Shown here: one piece after another, positions 40,501-50,240 of the stretch
Layout of the letters: each line of letters starts with the position of its first letter
Position numbering within the stretch: position 1 is the first letter of the stretch
From: Larimichthys crocea
Taxonomy: Eukaryota; Chordata; Actinopteri; Sciaenidae
Direction: 5' to 3'
DNA: 64,000 bases
Assembly (NCBI RefSeq): GCF_000972845.2
Contig: NC_040032.1
Location: 12,718,002 to 12,782,001, forward strand
The notes under the pieces: generated by a model
What the model was told of the DNA's origin: nothing
Database searches by the model: none
Seen by the model: the letters and a program-made list of their open reading frames with translations, nothing else
Made by a program: the position numbers and the translations under genes

Positions 40501-43500
40501 TTTGCCCTCACTGCAGATCCTGTGGGAGGCACCATTAACGTGAGGAACGCATCTGCCAGCACATCTGGCACCTACCGCTGCACTGCCAGCAACCGCGTTG
40601 GCACTGAGGAATGTATACTTCATCTCAACGTGACACCCCGTGAGTACCCAACTCACTAACCCGGCGTTCTGCCAGCTCGCCGTTAATGTTTTTACTGTTG
40701 TACAAACGCTGTTAAATATAAATATAGATCCTTTTCTTTCAGCTCCCTGTTTGTACAGTCACATTTTGTGCTTTCAAGAGTACCAACATGTATCCAGCTA
40801 ACAAGAGTTTACAATAACAAACCAACTAATAATTGACAGTGGTAGAATCATGAGGTAATATTGAGATATTGCCGTGCTGGCAGCTCCTTGAAACTATACT
40901 ATACTATACTGAAAGGACGCTGACAGTGCTAACATGGTGATGTGCAGTAGGTATAACGTCTATATAATATTTGCTACCTCAAAACACAAACCACAGCCAA
41001 AGCTGATGGGAAGTCGGCAAGTATTTGAAACAATGTATCAAACAAATTTAAATATTGACCTGATACAGCGCTGAAAGAGAAGTCAGAACATCACCAAGGA
41101 GAGAGAGAGGACATGAGCGACTGTGTCAGGTTTCATGGCAATGCAGCCGATAGTCCAACTAACTAACTTTTATCGATTCATCTGCCAGTTATTTTCTCAG
41201 TTTAATCGGTTAATTCCTTGGTTTATAAAACAATCTCAGTTTCTGAGGCTCACGGTTGTGTTAGAAGCTGGAACCATCAGATGTTTTGCATTCGGTCAAA
41301 AAGACGGCAGATTATTGCTGATTCGTTTTCTGTCGGGTAATTAATTGACCTAGTTAATATACATACAGTATGTGCTGCCTTAATAACCGTTCAGGCTAAA
41401 TTAGTGCATCTGAGATCTATTAATTTGTACAGTGCAAACACACTTTTTTCCTGTATCTGTACTGGTGCTACATCTATCAGCGCTCACACACACACACACA
41501 GCCCCAGCAGTAGTTCTCAATATCTCCTCAGCGACAAATAGCAGATGAAGGTGACTGCAATAAAATCCCGACAGTTTATCACAGCTAAATATAGAAAATA
41601 AATGGACTTCAGCAGGCAGAGTGGCAGTGTAATAACTGAGCAGTCTTCCCAGTGCTGCCGACAGTGAAATGAAACGTGGACACTTGAGTGTTGTTTTTAG
41701 TACACCGTGCATTATTTGGTCTCGTTACTGCAGGATGTGCCCAGAGGTACTTATTCTTGATCCCGCTTCAGTTTCAGACTCATTCTTTAGGGACAGCTAT
41801 GCCCCAAAACAGGTCGTGTTTCTATTTTAAATTAGATTTGGTGTAAACATACACATGTAAATGACATTTACATAACACAGACACCTGCGGCGGTGCAGAC
41901 GTAGACGGTATAATTTGCGTCTCAGTGGTTGGAGGATCTCTTGAGTGACATTGGTGATTACACTTTAGAAATGTTTAACTTTTTTCAGCTTGATTAGCTA
42001 AGAAAAGGTGCTACATGGTAAAAAAAAAAAAAAAAAAGCCACAAGCACCGAGTCAAAGAGGTCAAGGTGCCACTTTGAAAATAATGCAGCACTATATTTT
42101 GAGGTCTTTGTTGGACGCAGACCTTTACTTATGGTTAAGTCATTGCGACCCACATGCATTTACCAAACCCTTCAACCCTTCTCTTCCTTGTGTCGTCCAG
42201 CCCCCAACACCGCAGGCATCATCGCGATAGCCATAATTGCCGTGCTCCTGATCCTCATCATTATCGCCATCATCCTCTTCTGCTGCTGCCGCGCCCGTCA
42301 CAGGAAGAAGTACGAGAAGGAGATCTGCAACGAGATCAGGTACGCTCAGGAAAACGACATCAGTGAGACGAGATACCCGAAGCCGCCTCCTGATGGGGGA
42401 ATGTCTACTGTTGTATTATACCGGAATATATTTACCGTGCGGTTCGACCCGTGGTCATCTCAGACTCACACACACACACACGCACAACAACACGTCTCCA
42501 ACAGCCCCAACGACCATGAAAATGGTTTTTCTCCATCAGCGTTTTCCTTTTTTTTACCCCTCCTCAAATAAACAGCTGTGGTAATCAGTTTGAAAGCTTT
42601 GTTTGCTCTGTCGATCCTGTGTCATGTCTGCCGCTGGCTGCCCATCCAACCCACTCCACCGCCCGCCCGCCCCCGCCCTCTGCACAGCCATCCAACTCTC
42701 CATCCGGCCCACGGGCTCTGTACAACCCCTGGGCTTACTATCACTCTGATGCGGACTGAATCTGTCTAAGACCACAATGTGACACTGCTCATGCTGCAGG
42801 ACAAAGAGGATTAGACCGCCGGTCCTGTCTCGTATACACAGGCGTGCACACACTCGCTGAAACACGACAACATAAAGCTATGGACTAAACAAGCCCTGGC
42901 CCCTCAGGCTCCGTTTGATTGAGCATTTAACTGGATTATTGCTGCTTATTAGTTGTTAATGTGATGGCAAAGGGAGTAGAGGGCATAGCTGTTATTTGGT
43001 TGCTCAGCTCAACCTCTACAGGCTATTACACAGTCAGTGTGTCTGAGCAGCGCGGCGCAGGCACTGCCGCAGCAAATCAAACGGTACAACTCCAATTATT
43101 TGTCCCTCTTTATTGAGTCCGATCATGTTTCGCTCTTGAAATGACTCTTGCAGACTCCTTAAGTATTCATTGTTTTCCTCACTGTGAGCAGCAAGTGCCA
43201 GACTTTCCTGACTTTTTTTATACGTCTGTATCATCAAACTTCATTATGGTTTATAGCACCTGAGAAAATCATTTCCCATATTCAATTTCTCTGACTTGAC
43301 ATTCAGGTAAGTTACTTAAAAGTGAGTTTACAGCTTTCGTCTCACAGTCTGAATGTGCTCTGTTTCCTCTCAGGGAGGACGTGCCCCCTCCCAAGAGCCG
43401 CGTTTCGACGGCGCGCAGCTTCACCGTGGGCAGCCAGCGCTCCTCCCTGGGCTCCATGTCGCCCTCCAATCTGCACGAGTACGCCCTGAAGCCCCAGTAC

Positions 43501-43656
43501 GACAAGATCCCCTCATCGGAGGAGTACGAGAGGCCTCCGAGCCAAGTCCCTCTGCCACCGCCCAACGCCGTCAAGATGGCCGGCCCCAACCTCAGCCGCA
43601 TGGGGGGCATCCCCGTCATGATTCCTGCCCAGAACAGGGACGGCTCAATCGTCTAG
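13468..43656 (+). CDS. cxadr: cxadr: coxsackievirus and adenovirus receptor, tight-junction Ig protein (7 coding exons, 375 aa)
   Basis: The product is a type I membrane adhesion protein of epithelial tight junctions and cardiac intercalated discs; in mammals it is also a virus attachment receptor. The spliced frame gives a signal peptide (about residues 1-20), an IgV domain (Cys45, Trp61 and Cys124, with DSGTYQC at 118-124), and an IgC2 domain with the family's two disulfide pairs (Cys166-Cys216 and Cys150-Cys227). A membrane span (about 241-262) is followed by Cys263-265, likely palmitoylated. The tail carries [19 protein letters not shown] and NLSRMG, and ends in [12 protein letters not shown], whose last four residues are a PDZ ligand. 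Sequons Asn110 and Asn205 sit where the mammalian ones do. Length is close to the human protein (365). Intron phases are 1, 0, 1, 1, 1 and 2. The start has a good context (G at -3 and +4). Exon coordinates are listed separately. Confidence 0.96.
13520..19884 (+). other. cxadr intron 1, clean 5' part
   Basis: Sequence quality here looks normal. It contains no recognisable coding exon and no transposon end that I can name. Simple tracts include the T/A runs near 13684. CpG content falls away within a few hundred bases of exon 1. Several blocks between about 16100 and 19300 have balanced composition and could be conserved enhancers, but this cannot be judged without alignment. Confidence 0.6.
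19885..29706. repeat. Copy B of the ~10-kb direct duplication, inside cxadr intron 1
   Basis: Matches bases 1-10136 in order and orientation throughout its 9822 bases, with frequent one-base insertions, deletions and substitutions in both directions. It lacks most of the long homopolymer blocks of copy A. The true left edge may lie before 19885, since copy A is cut by the window edge. After attaaa at 29701-29706 the two sequences diverge completely. As placed, it makes up more than half of cxadr intron 1. No gene is recognisable in it. The noise suggests low consensus accuracy here too. Confidence 0.93.
28379..28424. repeat. CT-rich simple repeat in copy B
   Basis: Runs of tctctctc mixed with tccctccc and ctcgctctcgct. 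The matching tract in copy A is at about 8790-8830 with different run lengths, as expected for simple repeats or for noisy sequence. Confidence 0.7.
29707..32426 (+). other. cxadr intron 1, clean 3' part
   Basis: Normal-quality intron sequence between copy B and exon 2. A gcggcggcggcgg stretch lies near 30780 and a tctctctctc run near 31430. A 168-codon open frame at 31834-32340 has no recognisable domain and is not supported as coding. The last bases form a pyrimidine tract and AG acceptor for exon 2. Confidence 0.6.
32427..32596 (+). CDS. cxadr: cxadr coding exon 2 (first half of IgV)
   Basis: Encodes residues 18-74, from the mature N-terminus into the V domain. It includes Cys45 and the GPLDIEW motif (residues 55-61) shared with mammalian CXADR. 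The acceptor is ttctctctatgtgcag and the donor gtacgt. It enters in phase 1 and leaves in phase 0. Confidence 0.95.
32597..36454 (+). other. cxadr intron 2
   Basis: A 3.9-kb intron. It holds T-rich tracts near 33220, 35281 and 35340 and a short GT run near 36117. A 179-codon frame at 35820-36359 runs through low-complexity CT-rich sequence and has no recognisable domain. No transposon end identified. Confidence 0.65.
36455..36659 (+). CDS. cxadr: cxadr coding exon 3 (second half of IgV)
   Basis: Encodes residues 75-142 and one base of 143. It contains [19 protein letters not shown] with sequon Asn110, and [14 protein letters not shown] with Cys124, all hallmarks of the CXADR V domain. The acceptor is ttttttcccag and the donor gtgagt. 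Confidence 0.96.
36660..40244 (+). other. cxadr intron 3
   Basis: A 3.6-kb intron with an A run at about 37085-37098 and CT-rich stretches near 36950 and 39690. No gene or named repeat is apparent. It ends in a strong pyrimidine tract before the exon 4 acceptor. Confidence 0.65.
40245..40400 (+). CDS. cxadr: cxadr coding exon 4 (first half of IgC2)
   Basis: Encodes residues 143-194 plus one base of codon 195. It starts VKPSKPRCY with Cys150, then VLRC with Cys166 and LQYSWEK with Trp179, matching the second Ig domain. The acceptor is ttttctccccacag and the donor gtaatg. Confidence 0.95.
40517..40639 (+). CDS. cxadr: cxadr coding exon 5 (second half of IgC2)
   Basis: Encodes residues 195-235 plus one base of 236. 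It holds sequon Asn205 (NAS), SGTYRC with Cys216, NRVG, and Cys227, followed by LNVTP, which makes an extra sequon at Asn232. It is separated from exon 4 by an intron of only 116 bases. Confidence 0.95.
40640..42200 (+). other. cxadr intron 5
   Basis: A 1.56-kb intron. The part at about 41150-41300 resembles a dispersed fish repeat also seen near 53000 and 58600. An A17 run lies at about 42020-42037. No other gene-like feature. Confidence 0.6.
41150..41300. repeat. Old dispersed repeat fragment (ATCGATT-type family)
   Basis: The run containing cagttattttctcagtttaa at 41186 and ccttggtttataaaacaatc at 41216 matches the order of phrases in a fish repeat whose better copies are at about 53020-53420 and 58585-59270. 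It is diverged and truncated. Confidence 0.5.
42201..42339 (+). CDS. cxadr: cxadr coding exon 6 (membrane span)
   Basis: Encodes residues 236-281 plus two bases of 282. It gives a hydrophobic segment of Ile, Ala and Leu (241-262), then CCC, then a basic stretch ([11 protein letters not shown]). This marks the stop-transfer and juxtamembrane region. The acceptor is cttgtgtcgtccag and the donor gtacgc. Confidence 0.95.
42340..43373 (+). other. cxadr intron 6, with an open frame continuing from exon 6
   Basis: The exon 6 frame stays open past its donor to a stop ending at 42571. It would add about 76 residues that start [20 protein letters not shown] and then run into a (CA)n tract at about 42466-42482. 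This is more likely chance than an alternative tail. The rest of the intron is unremarkable. Confidence 0.45.
43374..43656 (+). CDS. cxadr: cxadr coding exon 7 (cytoplasmic tail) and stop
   Basis: Encodes residues 282-375 and a TAG at 43654-43656. It contains [25 protein letters not shown], a Tyr-containing region, [24 protein letters not shown], and the C-terminal PDZ ligand GSIV. These are near-identical in order to mammalian CXADR, so this is the main (SIV-type) isoform tail. No exon for a second tail isoform was recognised. Confidence 0.96.
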
Positions 43657-43912
43657 CCTGGCCTCTTCTTCTCGGGGAAGGGACCGTGCAACGAAGGGGA
43701 GGGAACAGAGGAAGGGAGTAGGACACAAGCCAATGAAGACGGAGCAGGAGCTGGGATGGGGCTGACTCGCCCGACTTTTAGCTCCACATTATTTACAAAT
43801 GGGAGTGTTACTCCTCTTATGAAGACCTGGCTCTGCTGTGGTGCTTAGAAGGGAGATTGAGTCGTACTGGAATCACAACAGAGCACATTAACTTTTTATC
43901 AAATACAATTAC

Positions 43913-43939
43913 AAAAAAAAAAAAAAAAAAAAAAAAAAA
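43913..43939. repeat. A27 homopolymer in the cxadr 3' UTR
   Basis: Twenty-seven consecutive A bases about 260 bases after the stop codon. No AATAAA hexamer lies just before it, so it is probably a genomic A tract and not a transcript end. Confidence 0.8.
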
Positions 43940-45743
43940 CTTTTATGAATTCTACTTTCTGGACTTTCTCACTGAAAAATGGATTTAAATCAGAATGGTC
44001 AATATACAAATTATATTGTACATACGTGAATGCATGCTCTTTATTTTCCTTTGTTTTTTAATATAGATGGCCCTTACTGTATGTTCAAAACAGATCCAGC
44101 TGTACAGCTGTATGCATGCATGTATGTAAAGAATTACAGCTGTGCGTATGCGTGAATATACGCGTGTGTATGTGAACGGGCGTTTGGGAAATGTATAGTT
44201 CATTTATCGTCTTTTTAATGCCTCCATAACAGTATGATCGGTTTTCAGGCGATCCGATCTCCGGTTCTTTTTAATTAACGAGATGTTCTGATGAAACTGG
44301 AAGACGGACTTTATCCCACAGAGTTGAAAAGTTTCTATTTAGGTCAGCCGTTTGCTGTTTTGAATTGTCCGGTCTGGATTGGCTGGTGGCGAGGGGGGAG
44401 GTTCAGGCCACCTCATCCTGTGATTGGGTGGATTATTGCTTCTTGACCGATCTTAAGAAACAATAAGAACACCCCTCCTCCTCCTTCAAGCCCTCCTCTG
44501 GAGATCTTAGAGGAGGAGGAGGAGGTGGTGGTGGAGTGTCGGGTAATAAGGGGGGCAGCTGGACGGCAAGGTTCACCGAGCAATCTGCTTTGATTGTGTT
44601 TGACTGCCAACAGGCCCCTAACCCCAGTGACCACCAGCCAGCGCCCCCCACCCAACACACACACACACACTAGCAGGAGTTTTAATCATCATCCGTACTA
44701 TCAGTCACCCCCCTCAGATACCCGCCATGTGTAATCCCCACCCCCCCTTTTATTTGCATTACAAGGAGCCAACGTCTTGATTAACCTTCTCTCTGTGGTC
44801 AGTATGAAACCTTGCATGGCTTCTTCAGTCGTATTAATTGAACTTTTTAACGAGGAACGTGGCCACAAAGAACAGCGAATGTGAAAAGCCTTAGAGTGCT
44901 GGATTTGTACCGCTCTGAATCCGCTTCACATCCAGTCTGGATCGAGTTTGTTTTGCAGCTTCTCGGTGCTGCAGAAATGTTTGTTCAGTTCAGTCGGTCT
45001 GTCGGTGTAAATTTCCATAGGCCAGTCCTTTGTGTATTCTGTGGGTTATACTTCTTAAACTATTCCTCCGCTGCTTGCAAAATTGTTATGAAGTCCGACA
45101 TCTCATCCTGTCTGCTACTTTACAAAAAATACTTTGAGTGGGCAAACTTTTATTTTTGCTCCGGCGCCTTATTCTGTTCCTTATTTTAGCCTTACACACT
45201 CCCCTCAGCTCACCTCTGCACAGCCCTCACAGCTGGACTCTGATAACTAACTATTGTGCCTTGTTGCCCCAGTCGAGTTGTGTCATAGCGCGTCCACCGA
45301 CGTGCGACGTGCAGTAGCAGCATCACCCCGAGCGGCCGTCGTAGCCCACAACCGCCAGAACAATACAACGATCACTGGTGACGAGCTTATCGATTGTTTC
45401 GTGTTGCCTCGATTAGGTCAAGCCTCGGATTTCCCCACAACCACTCACCTTCCAGAGCTTAACAAAACCTTTATCGCTTTTTTTAAATTCCAAAACATGA
45501 CTTCATGTTTTTTATTTTAACATTTTTTAAAAAGAACAGTTCTGGCTGTATGTATAAATATCCTGTCGAAGTAACCCTATCTAATCACAACACAAGTCGA
45601 ATGATATAAAGATGATGATGTTTGTATGTATATGTGATGCTCTGCCGTGCTGTGCTTGGCGAATCTATATCTAAAACAGAAGAGGAAGGGGCGGCGTGTC
45701 GGTACAGTTTAAATGCTCCCCTGGTGTGATTGGAAATATCTGG

Positions 45744-45744
<1 letters not shown>

Positions 45745-45787
<43 letters not shown>
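45745..45787. repeat. (TG)n microsatellite, 43 bp
   Basis: An uninterrupted alternation of T and G within the cxadr 3' UTR. It is likely polymorphic in length. Confidence 0.9.
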
Positions 45788-45789
<2 letters not shown>

Positions 45790-46268
45790 TCGGATCTAAG
45801 CGGAGGTGACAGTTGTAGAAACATCTTGGCTCATGTACCTTCTGGCAGATATGATGTCGCACCTATTTTCTAACACCAAGGAAAGTGAGACTTGGATCTG
45901 CCTCTACAAAGAGATTACATCTGTCAGTTCCTCTTAAACACTACTGTGTGTGTTTGTGTGTGTGTGGGAGCAAGTGTATTGTACATGAAGGGACTTTGCT
46001 GTCAGGACGGGCCCCTGTAGAATTCTAGTTAGATGTCACCTGCAGACAAACTGTACGGAGCTCCCGGGGGGACACGGTCCTGTTACCGTCCCTCCGTGCG
46101 GCTCAGAACATTAACGACAACTACTACTAACGATACTAACTGTAGCTTTGAAATCAGCGTACTAATATTGTATGAAGATCTCCTTTGAGGTTTGCACACT
46201 GTGTGAAAACCAGTTGTTTTTTTTCCTTTTTCTTTTTTGTGTGTATTTTTTGTGCTGTATTTTTGAAT

Positions 46269-46274
46269 AATAAA
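46269..46274 (+). terminator. cxadr: cxadr polyadenylation signal AATAAA
   Basis: A canonical AATAAA within gaataataaaagtcc, preceded by T-rich sequence and followed by a GT-rich stretch (gttgtttgtttg at about 46294), the usual downstream element. It is the best 3' end candidate for cxadr. A second AATAAA near 46333 is an alternative. Confidence 0.7.
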
Positions 46275-46290
46275 AGTCCATGAAATTTAA

Positions 46291-49200
46291 AAATGTTGTT
46301 TGTTTGTTTACAGCAGCTGTTGACTTAAGCATGAATAAAACTCAATTTCCCTTCTCTCCAGTGGGCCCAGCTTTTCTTGACTGTGATTAATTTTAATCAA
46401 TCACTGAGTTCCACCCCCTAACACCAGGTGAGGTGACTTTCTAACCACTTAATGACTGTAATTAATCAATGAAGCAGGCGAGCATGATCGGCCGCTCACC
46501 ATTCAATTCAGGCTTCATGACCTCACTCTCCTACCTGCGTACTGTACTCTGCTGTGGCCATCGGTTTCAACATTTGCTGTGCTTTTTTTTTTTTTTTTTT
46601 TTTAATTACAGTCAATTTACCCCCTTAGTTACTGTGGCGGGTAATTACTCTCATTGCAAGCCAGCACTAATCAAAGTTGTACAAAATTAGCTTTCTAATT
46701 AAGCATGCTGAATGATGTGAAATGTCTCGTTAGTGACCTGAGGACACGTGTTGGGTGTTACATCTTTCTATTCTGACCACCGTCGCCTTCCTCGCACTCT
46801 TAACAACACGCTAGTGATTTTGACACGTGGACAGGTCGATAACTGATTATTACCCAATAGCTCCGCTGTGTGCAGGCTGCTGACAGCTAGTCAATAGAAA
46901 GACTAAAGCACTTAGTAGCAGTGCTAAGCGGACGTCCATCGCTATAATTGGATGTCAGTAACAGATAGGGCCCTGGAGCATTGATCTGTGGCTAGTCGAA
47001 GTCACTCATGGATCCTAATGGTCTCCCCTAGCAGCTCTGCACATCAGGAGCTCCCCTCATGGTGCCGGAGGGTTCATGATACCTGCCCGCAATCACAGCC
47101 TCGCCACAAAATGGATGTGGCTTGATATAATGGCACATTTATGCCCGTGCATTCAAAACATTCATTAAAAGGGCATTAGTGACGCGCGCTGCTGCACGTG
47201 TGTGCAGATCAGATTTATGGACTAAACCCCGTTCTCTCATTGAATTAATGTACAGTGAGTCATACATCATCCCTTAGTGTCTTCCAGCCCAATATCCATT
47301 TGTGTGTCCTCGTTCACATAGCTGAAGGGAGAGAGCAGTGTTGCGCTAAGCACCTGGGGGATTTGTGCCTGCCTCCCACTTTCCATCCATCCCTTCTGCC
47401 TGGGTGAGGTATTAATTGTTTGCACAGATCAAGGAGGCTGGTATAGCAAAAAAAAAAAAAAAAAAGCTCATTGGTTCTCCAGTAAGGTTTCCTTGGCAAC
47501 CTTATCTGGTTGTACACAGTCTTAAGCCGGCTGCTCGCGGGATGATTTATCTTGTAAAGTGTGAGTCGGTCTCTGCTGACAAAAAGAGAAAAAAAAAAAC
47601 ACGGGGTCTTCTCCAGTGTGACGTTTGCTGTCACACAGACGTTAAGCTTTCCTGCCATTTTTAGAAACCTCAGTCAGGTTGGGAGAAGGTTGCAGGGGAG
47701 GGGGGGTAGGATAGAGGAATATACATATGCATGAAGACTGAGCTCCATCGTCTCTGTTGGCACAGCGGCACATTAACATTTTTGGCTCGGCGCTCCTAGC
47801 ACTTTGGGATGTAAAATGGGCACGGATTATGATGGGAATGTGAGCTTTTACAAGCACAACAGATGAATGAGTGAGGAGGACGTGGTCCCTCTTGTTTAAG
47901 TGAACAATCAGAGACTTTACTTTGCAGAAGGCTTAAAAAAAAACACCCTGGAGTCCTACGTTTGGGTGTTAAATTCACATCTGTTTCAGATTCAGCATCC
48001 TTTCATGCTTTAACAATCATAATATTAATATCGCACACATGGGAGGGGAAGCAAGTGACGGCGGTTATTTTATTTTAACAACCAGTCTGTCTGAGACTAT
48101 TCTTAAATTAGAGCCGACAGTCTGAACTTTAAACGCGCAGTCACGGTGCCATGTCAAATGAAAAGGAATTGGGAGAAAAGGAGGCAAAACATCAATGTGT
48201 CACCGTGCAAACGCTCGCTGCACTCAGCCGTATGTCGCCTTGAACAAACCTGTAGGTGGCTGGAAGAGACCAAACCTGAGCCAATCATCCCGCTTCTGTC
48301 TGCTACGCCTGCAGACAGCCCCAGATTTCCTCATGAGGCTTCGCCCTAGCTGCCATGCACTCATTTGTCAGTCTTCCTCATCTCCCAGCCTAGGAAGGAG
48401 GTGAAGCTCTTGTACGCCACCTTCAATCTGGTCGATATGGAGTCATCCGTTAAGGGCCGACCTCTGTGCCCGTTGCATCCCCAGCACAGTATTGGGTCAC
48501 TATTTCGACCCTCACGCCGCTCGCTCACATTTCGATGACTTAATATTTTGATGGATGACCTTCCCCTCTGTGCTCTGGGGAGAAGTGGGGAGCAGCAGTG
48601 GATCACATGCTGAGATTATCAGTCCAAGTACATCATGTTCATGTTTCATTATTCCAAGATCCCCCCTCTCTCTCTCTCCGGGGGGACTTTGTCTGGTGAG
48701 CTTCATGGATCAGTGAGGTGGCTCTCATCAGCAGATGTGACATTTTATTCACTGGCGGGAACATTGCGTGGCGTACGAGCAGAAGAAAGGGGAGAGAAAG
48801 AGCAGCACTTAGTTACTTACCACAGGAGACATCTCACGTGCCGGGAAATTAACGTCATCAGAGTTGGCCCCTCGACCTCCCTCCATATGCCGCTGGAGGA
48901 GAGAGTACAAGAAGGTTCAGACGCAGCCACATGTGCTCAGAGGCAGGACACCTGCTTTAATTGCCTCTCTCTCTCTCAGTGTAACTCACACACACTAACT
49001 TCTTTTGATCCAACATTATGTGTTGTTAAGATAAGATCCCTCTTATCTTTCCTTGAGTCAAGCCAACTGTGGCTTAAACCCCTGCAGACCAAAGATGGAG
49101 GTTACACAGTGCAGTCGTTTACAATGTGATTTGTACTTTTAATCTGCACCTCGGCAGGACTCTATTATAAGTGATCAACCTCCAATGCCATGTCATCAGG

Positions 49201-50074
49201 AGGGCACAATGGAGGCCGGCAATAAAATGTAGCCTTGGTGAGGGAATAGGACTTAGTTTCCCTTTTTTTTTTTCTCCCTCTGATGATTGGGGTCATGTCT
49301 ATTATTACCACAGTGATGTCAGTGATATATCGTATGTGTGTCTTTCAGTTTCTGTCCATGTATGCGTTCATACGTATTAGTGCTCAGTGTGTGTAGCATC
49401 ATCCCGGATGGTCACGCGAGGGCAAAGGTCAGGGTGGTGATTTAACAGGATGGGGTAATCCCTTTTCCCTCTGCACAAGCAGAGAGCAAACCAACCCCGC
49501 TCCACCACCACCACCACCACCTCCACCACCACCTCAGGCTATTTCCAGCTACACAATTAAACAATGTCTTTTCTCCATGCAGGACACGTAGACCACAAGC
49601 CGCCTTCACAGAGTGAAACCTCGCCTCCGTGCAGCACTCCAGCTGTCACAGGTTTCAAATGAGATACGGCAAAGCAGAAACTTCATTCAAACTTCCTCGC
49701 GTTCACTTGAGCCCCCTCGCTGTCATGATGTCTAGATTTGGGCAATAGGAATTTCAGTCTTTGAGTAATGAGACGTGCCTCAGCTTAATCTCTATAGACA
49801 AACCACCTCACAGCAAGATAAAGATAGCTCAACACACAGGTGTTATTCACAAACGTTTTAACATGTTGTGAAGTGACTGCAGTTCCTCAAATGTCCACTT
49901 GAGGCTGGCTCCAGAAGTGAGTCAGTCTCCATAAGTCCCCATGTTCAAATGTCTAACTTCACAGCAGAAATAAACATGTTTACAGACAGTTTTTTTCATG
50001 ACAACTGTACTGAAAGTATTTTTTTAAATCATTTTACAACCGTACAGATCCGTCACAATCTCATCTATTTTTAA
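46291..50074. other. Intergenic DNA, cxadr side
   Basis: No coding exon or RNA gene is recognised. The first 430 bases are rich in taatta-type homeodomain cores and Oct-like cores, and 46850-47300 is non-repetitive with balanced composition; both could be conserved regulatory blocks. A T-run lies near 46585, A-runs near 47450 and 47590, and a (CCA)n tract at about 49503-49532. A 164-codon frame at 48635-49129 has no recognisable domain. Confidence 0.5.
49503..49532. repeat. (CCA)n tract
   Basis: Imperfect repeats of ccaccaccacc with one ctccacc interruption. No open frame with protein-like character spans it. Confidence 0.75.
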
Positions 50075-50240
50075 ATGATGATGATGATGATGATGATGAT
50101 ATGGGCTTTATTTGTCATTGTAACAGTACAAGTACAGTACAACGAAATTGCAAACCAGTCTGTCCATACAAATAATGCATGTAATATGACAAGTGGGGTA
50201 GGACAGGACAGTGCATGGCAGCCAAAGGAAAGAAGAAAAA
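50075..50240 (-). mobile_element. Microsatellite-tailed retroposon-like repeat
   Basis: Read on the minus strand, the unit ends in aataaagcccatat followed by an (ATC)n tail, seen on the plus strand as (ATG)n at 50075-50100. The inner part includes cgaaattgcaaaccagtctg, a phrase I recognise from common fish repeats. The end structure parallels the element at 12705-13075. The far boundary is uncertain. Confidence 0.55.

Larger units (their letters stand above)
43657..46290 (+). other. cxadr: cxadr 3' UTR (end estimated)
   Basis: Noncoding sequence from the stop to the polyadenylation signal AATAAA at 46269-46274, which follows a T-rich stretch. Length is about 2.6 kb. It holds a 27-base A run at 43913-43939, a GAG/GTG-rich stretch at about 44510-44537, and a (GT)n microsatellite at 45745-45787. 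The A run could cause internal oligo-dT priming and false short 3' ends. The cleavage site is inferred, not seen. Confidence 0.65.

Noticed and set aside
48635..49129. A 164-codon open frame between the two genes
   Set aside because: No recognisable motif or codon character; a nearby tctctctctc tract explains part of the Ser/Leu runs.
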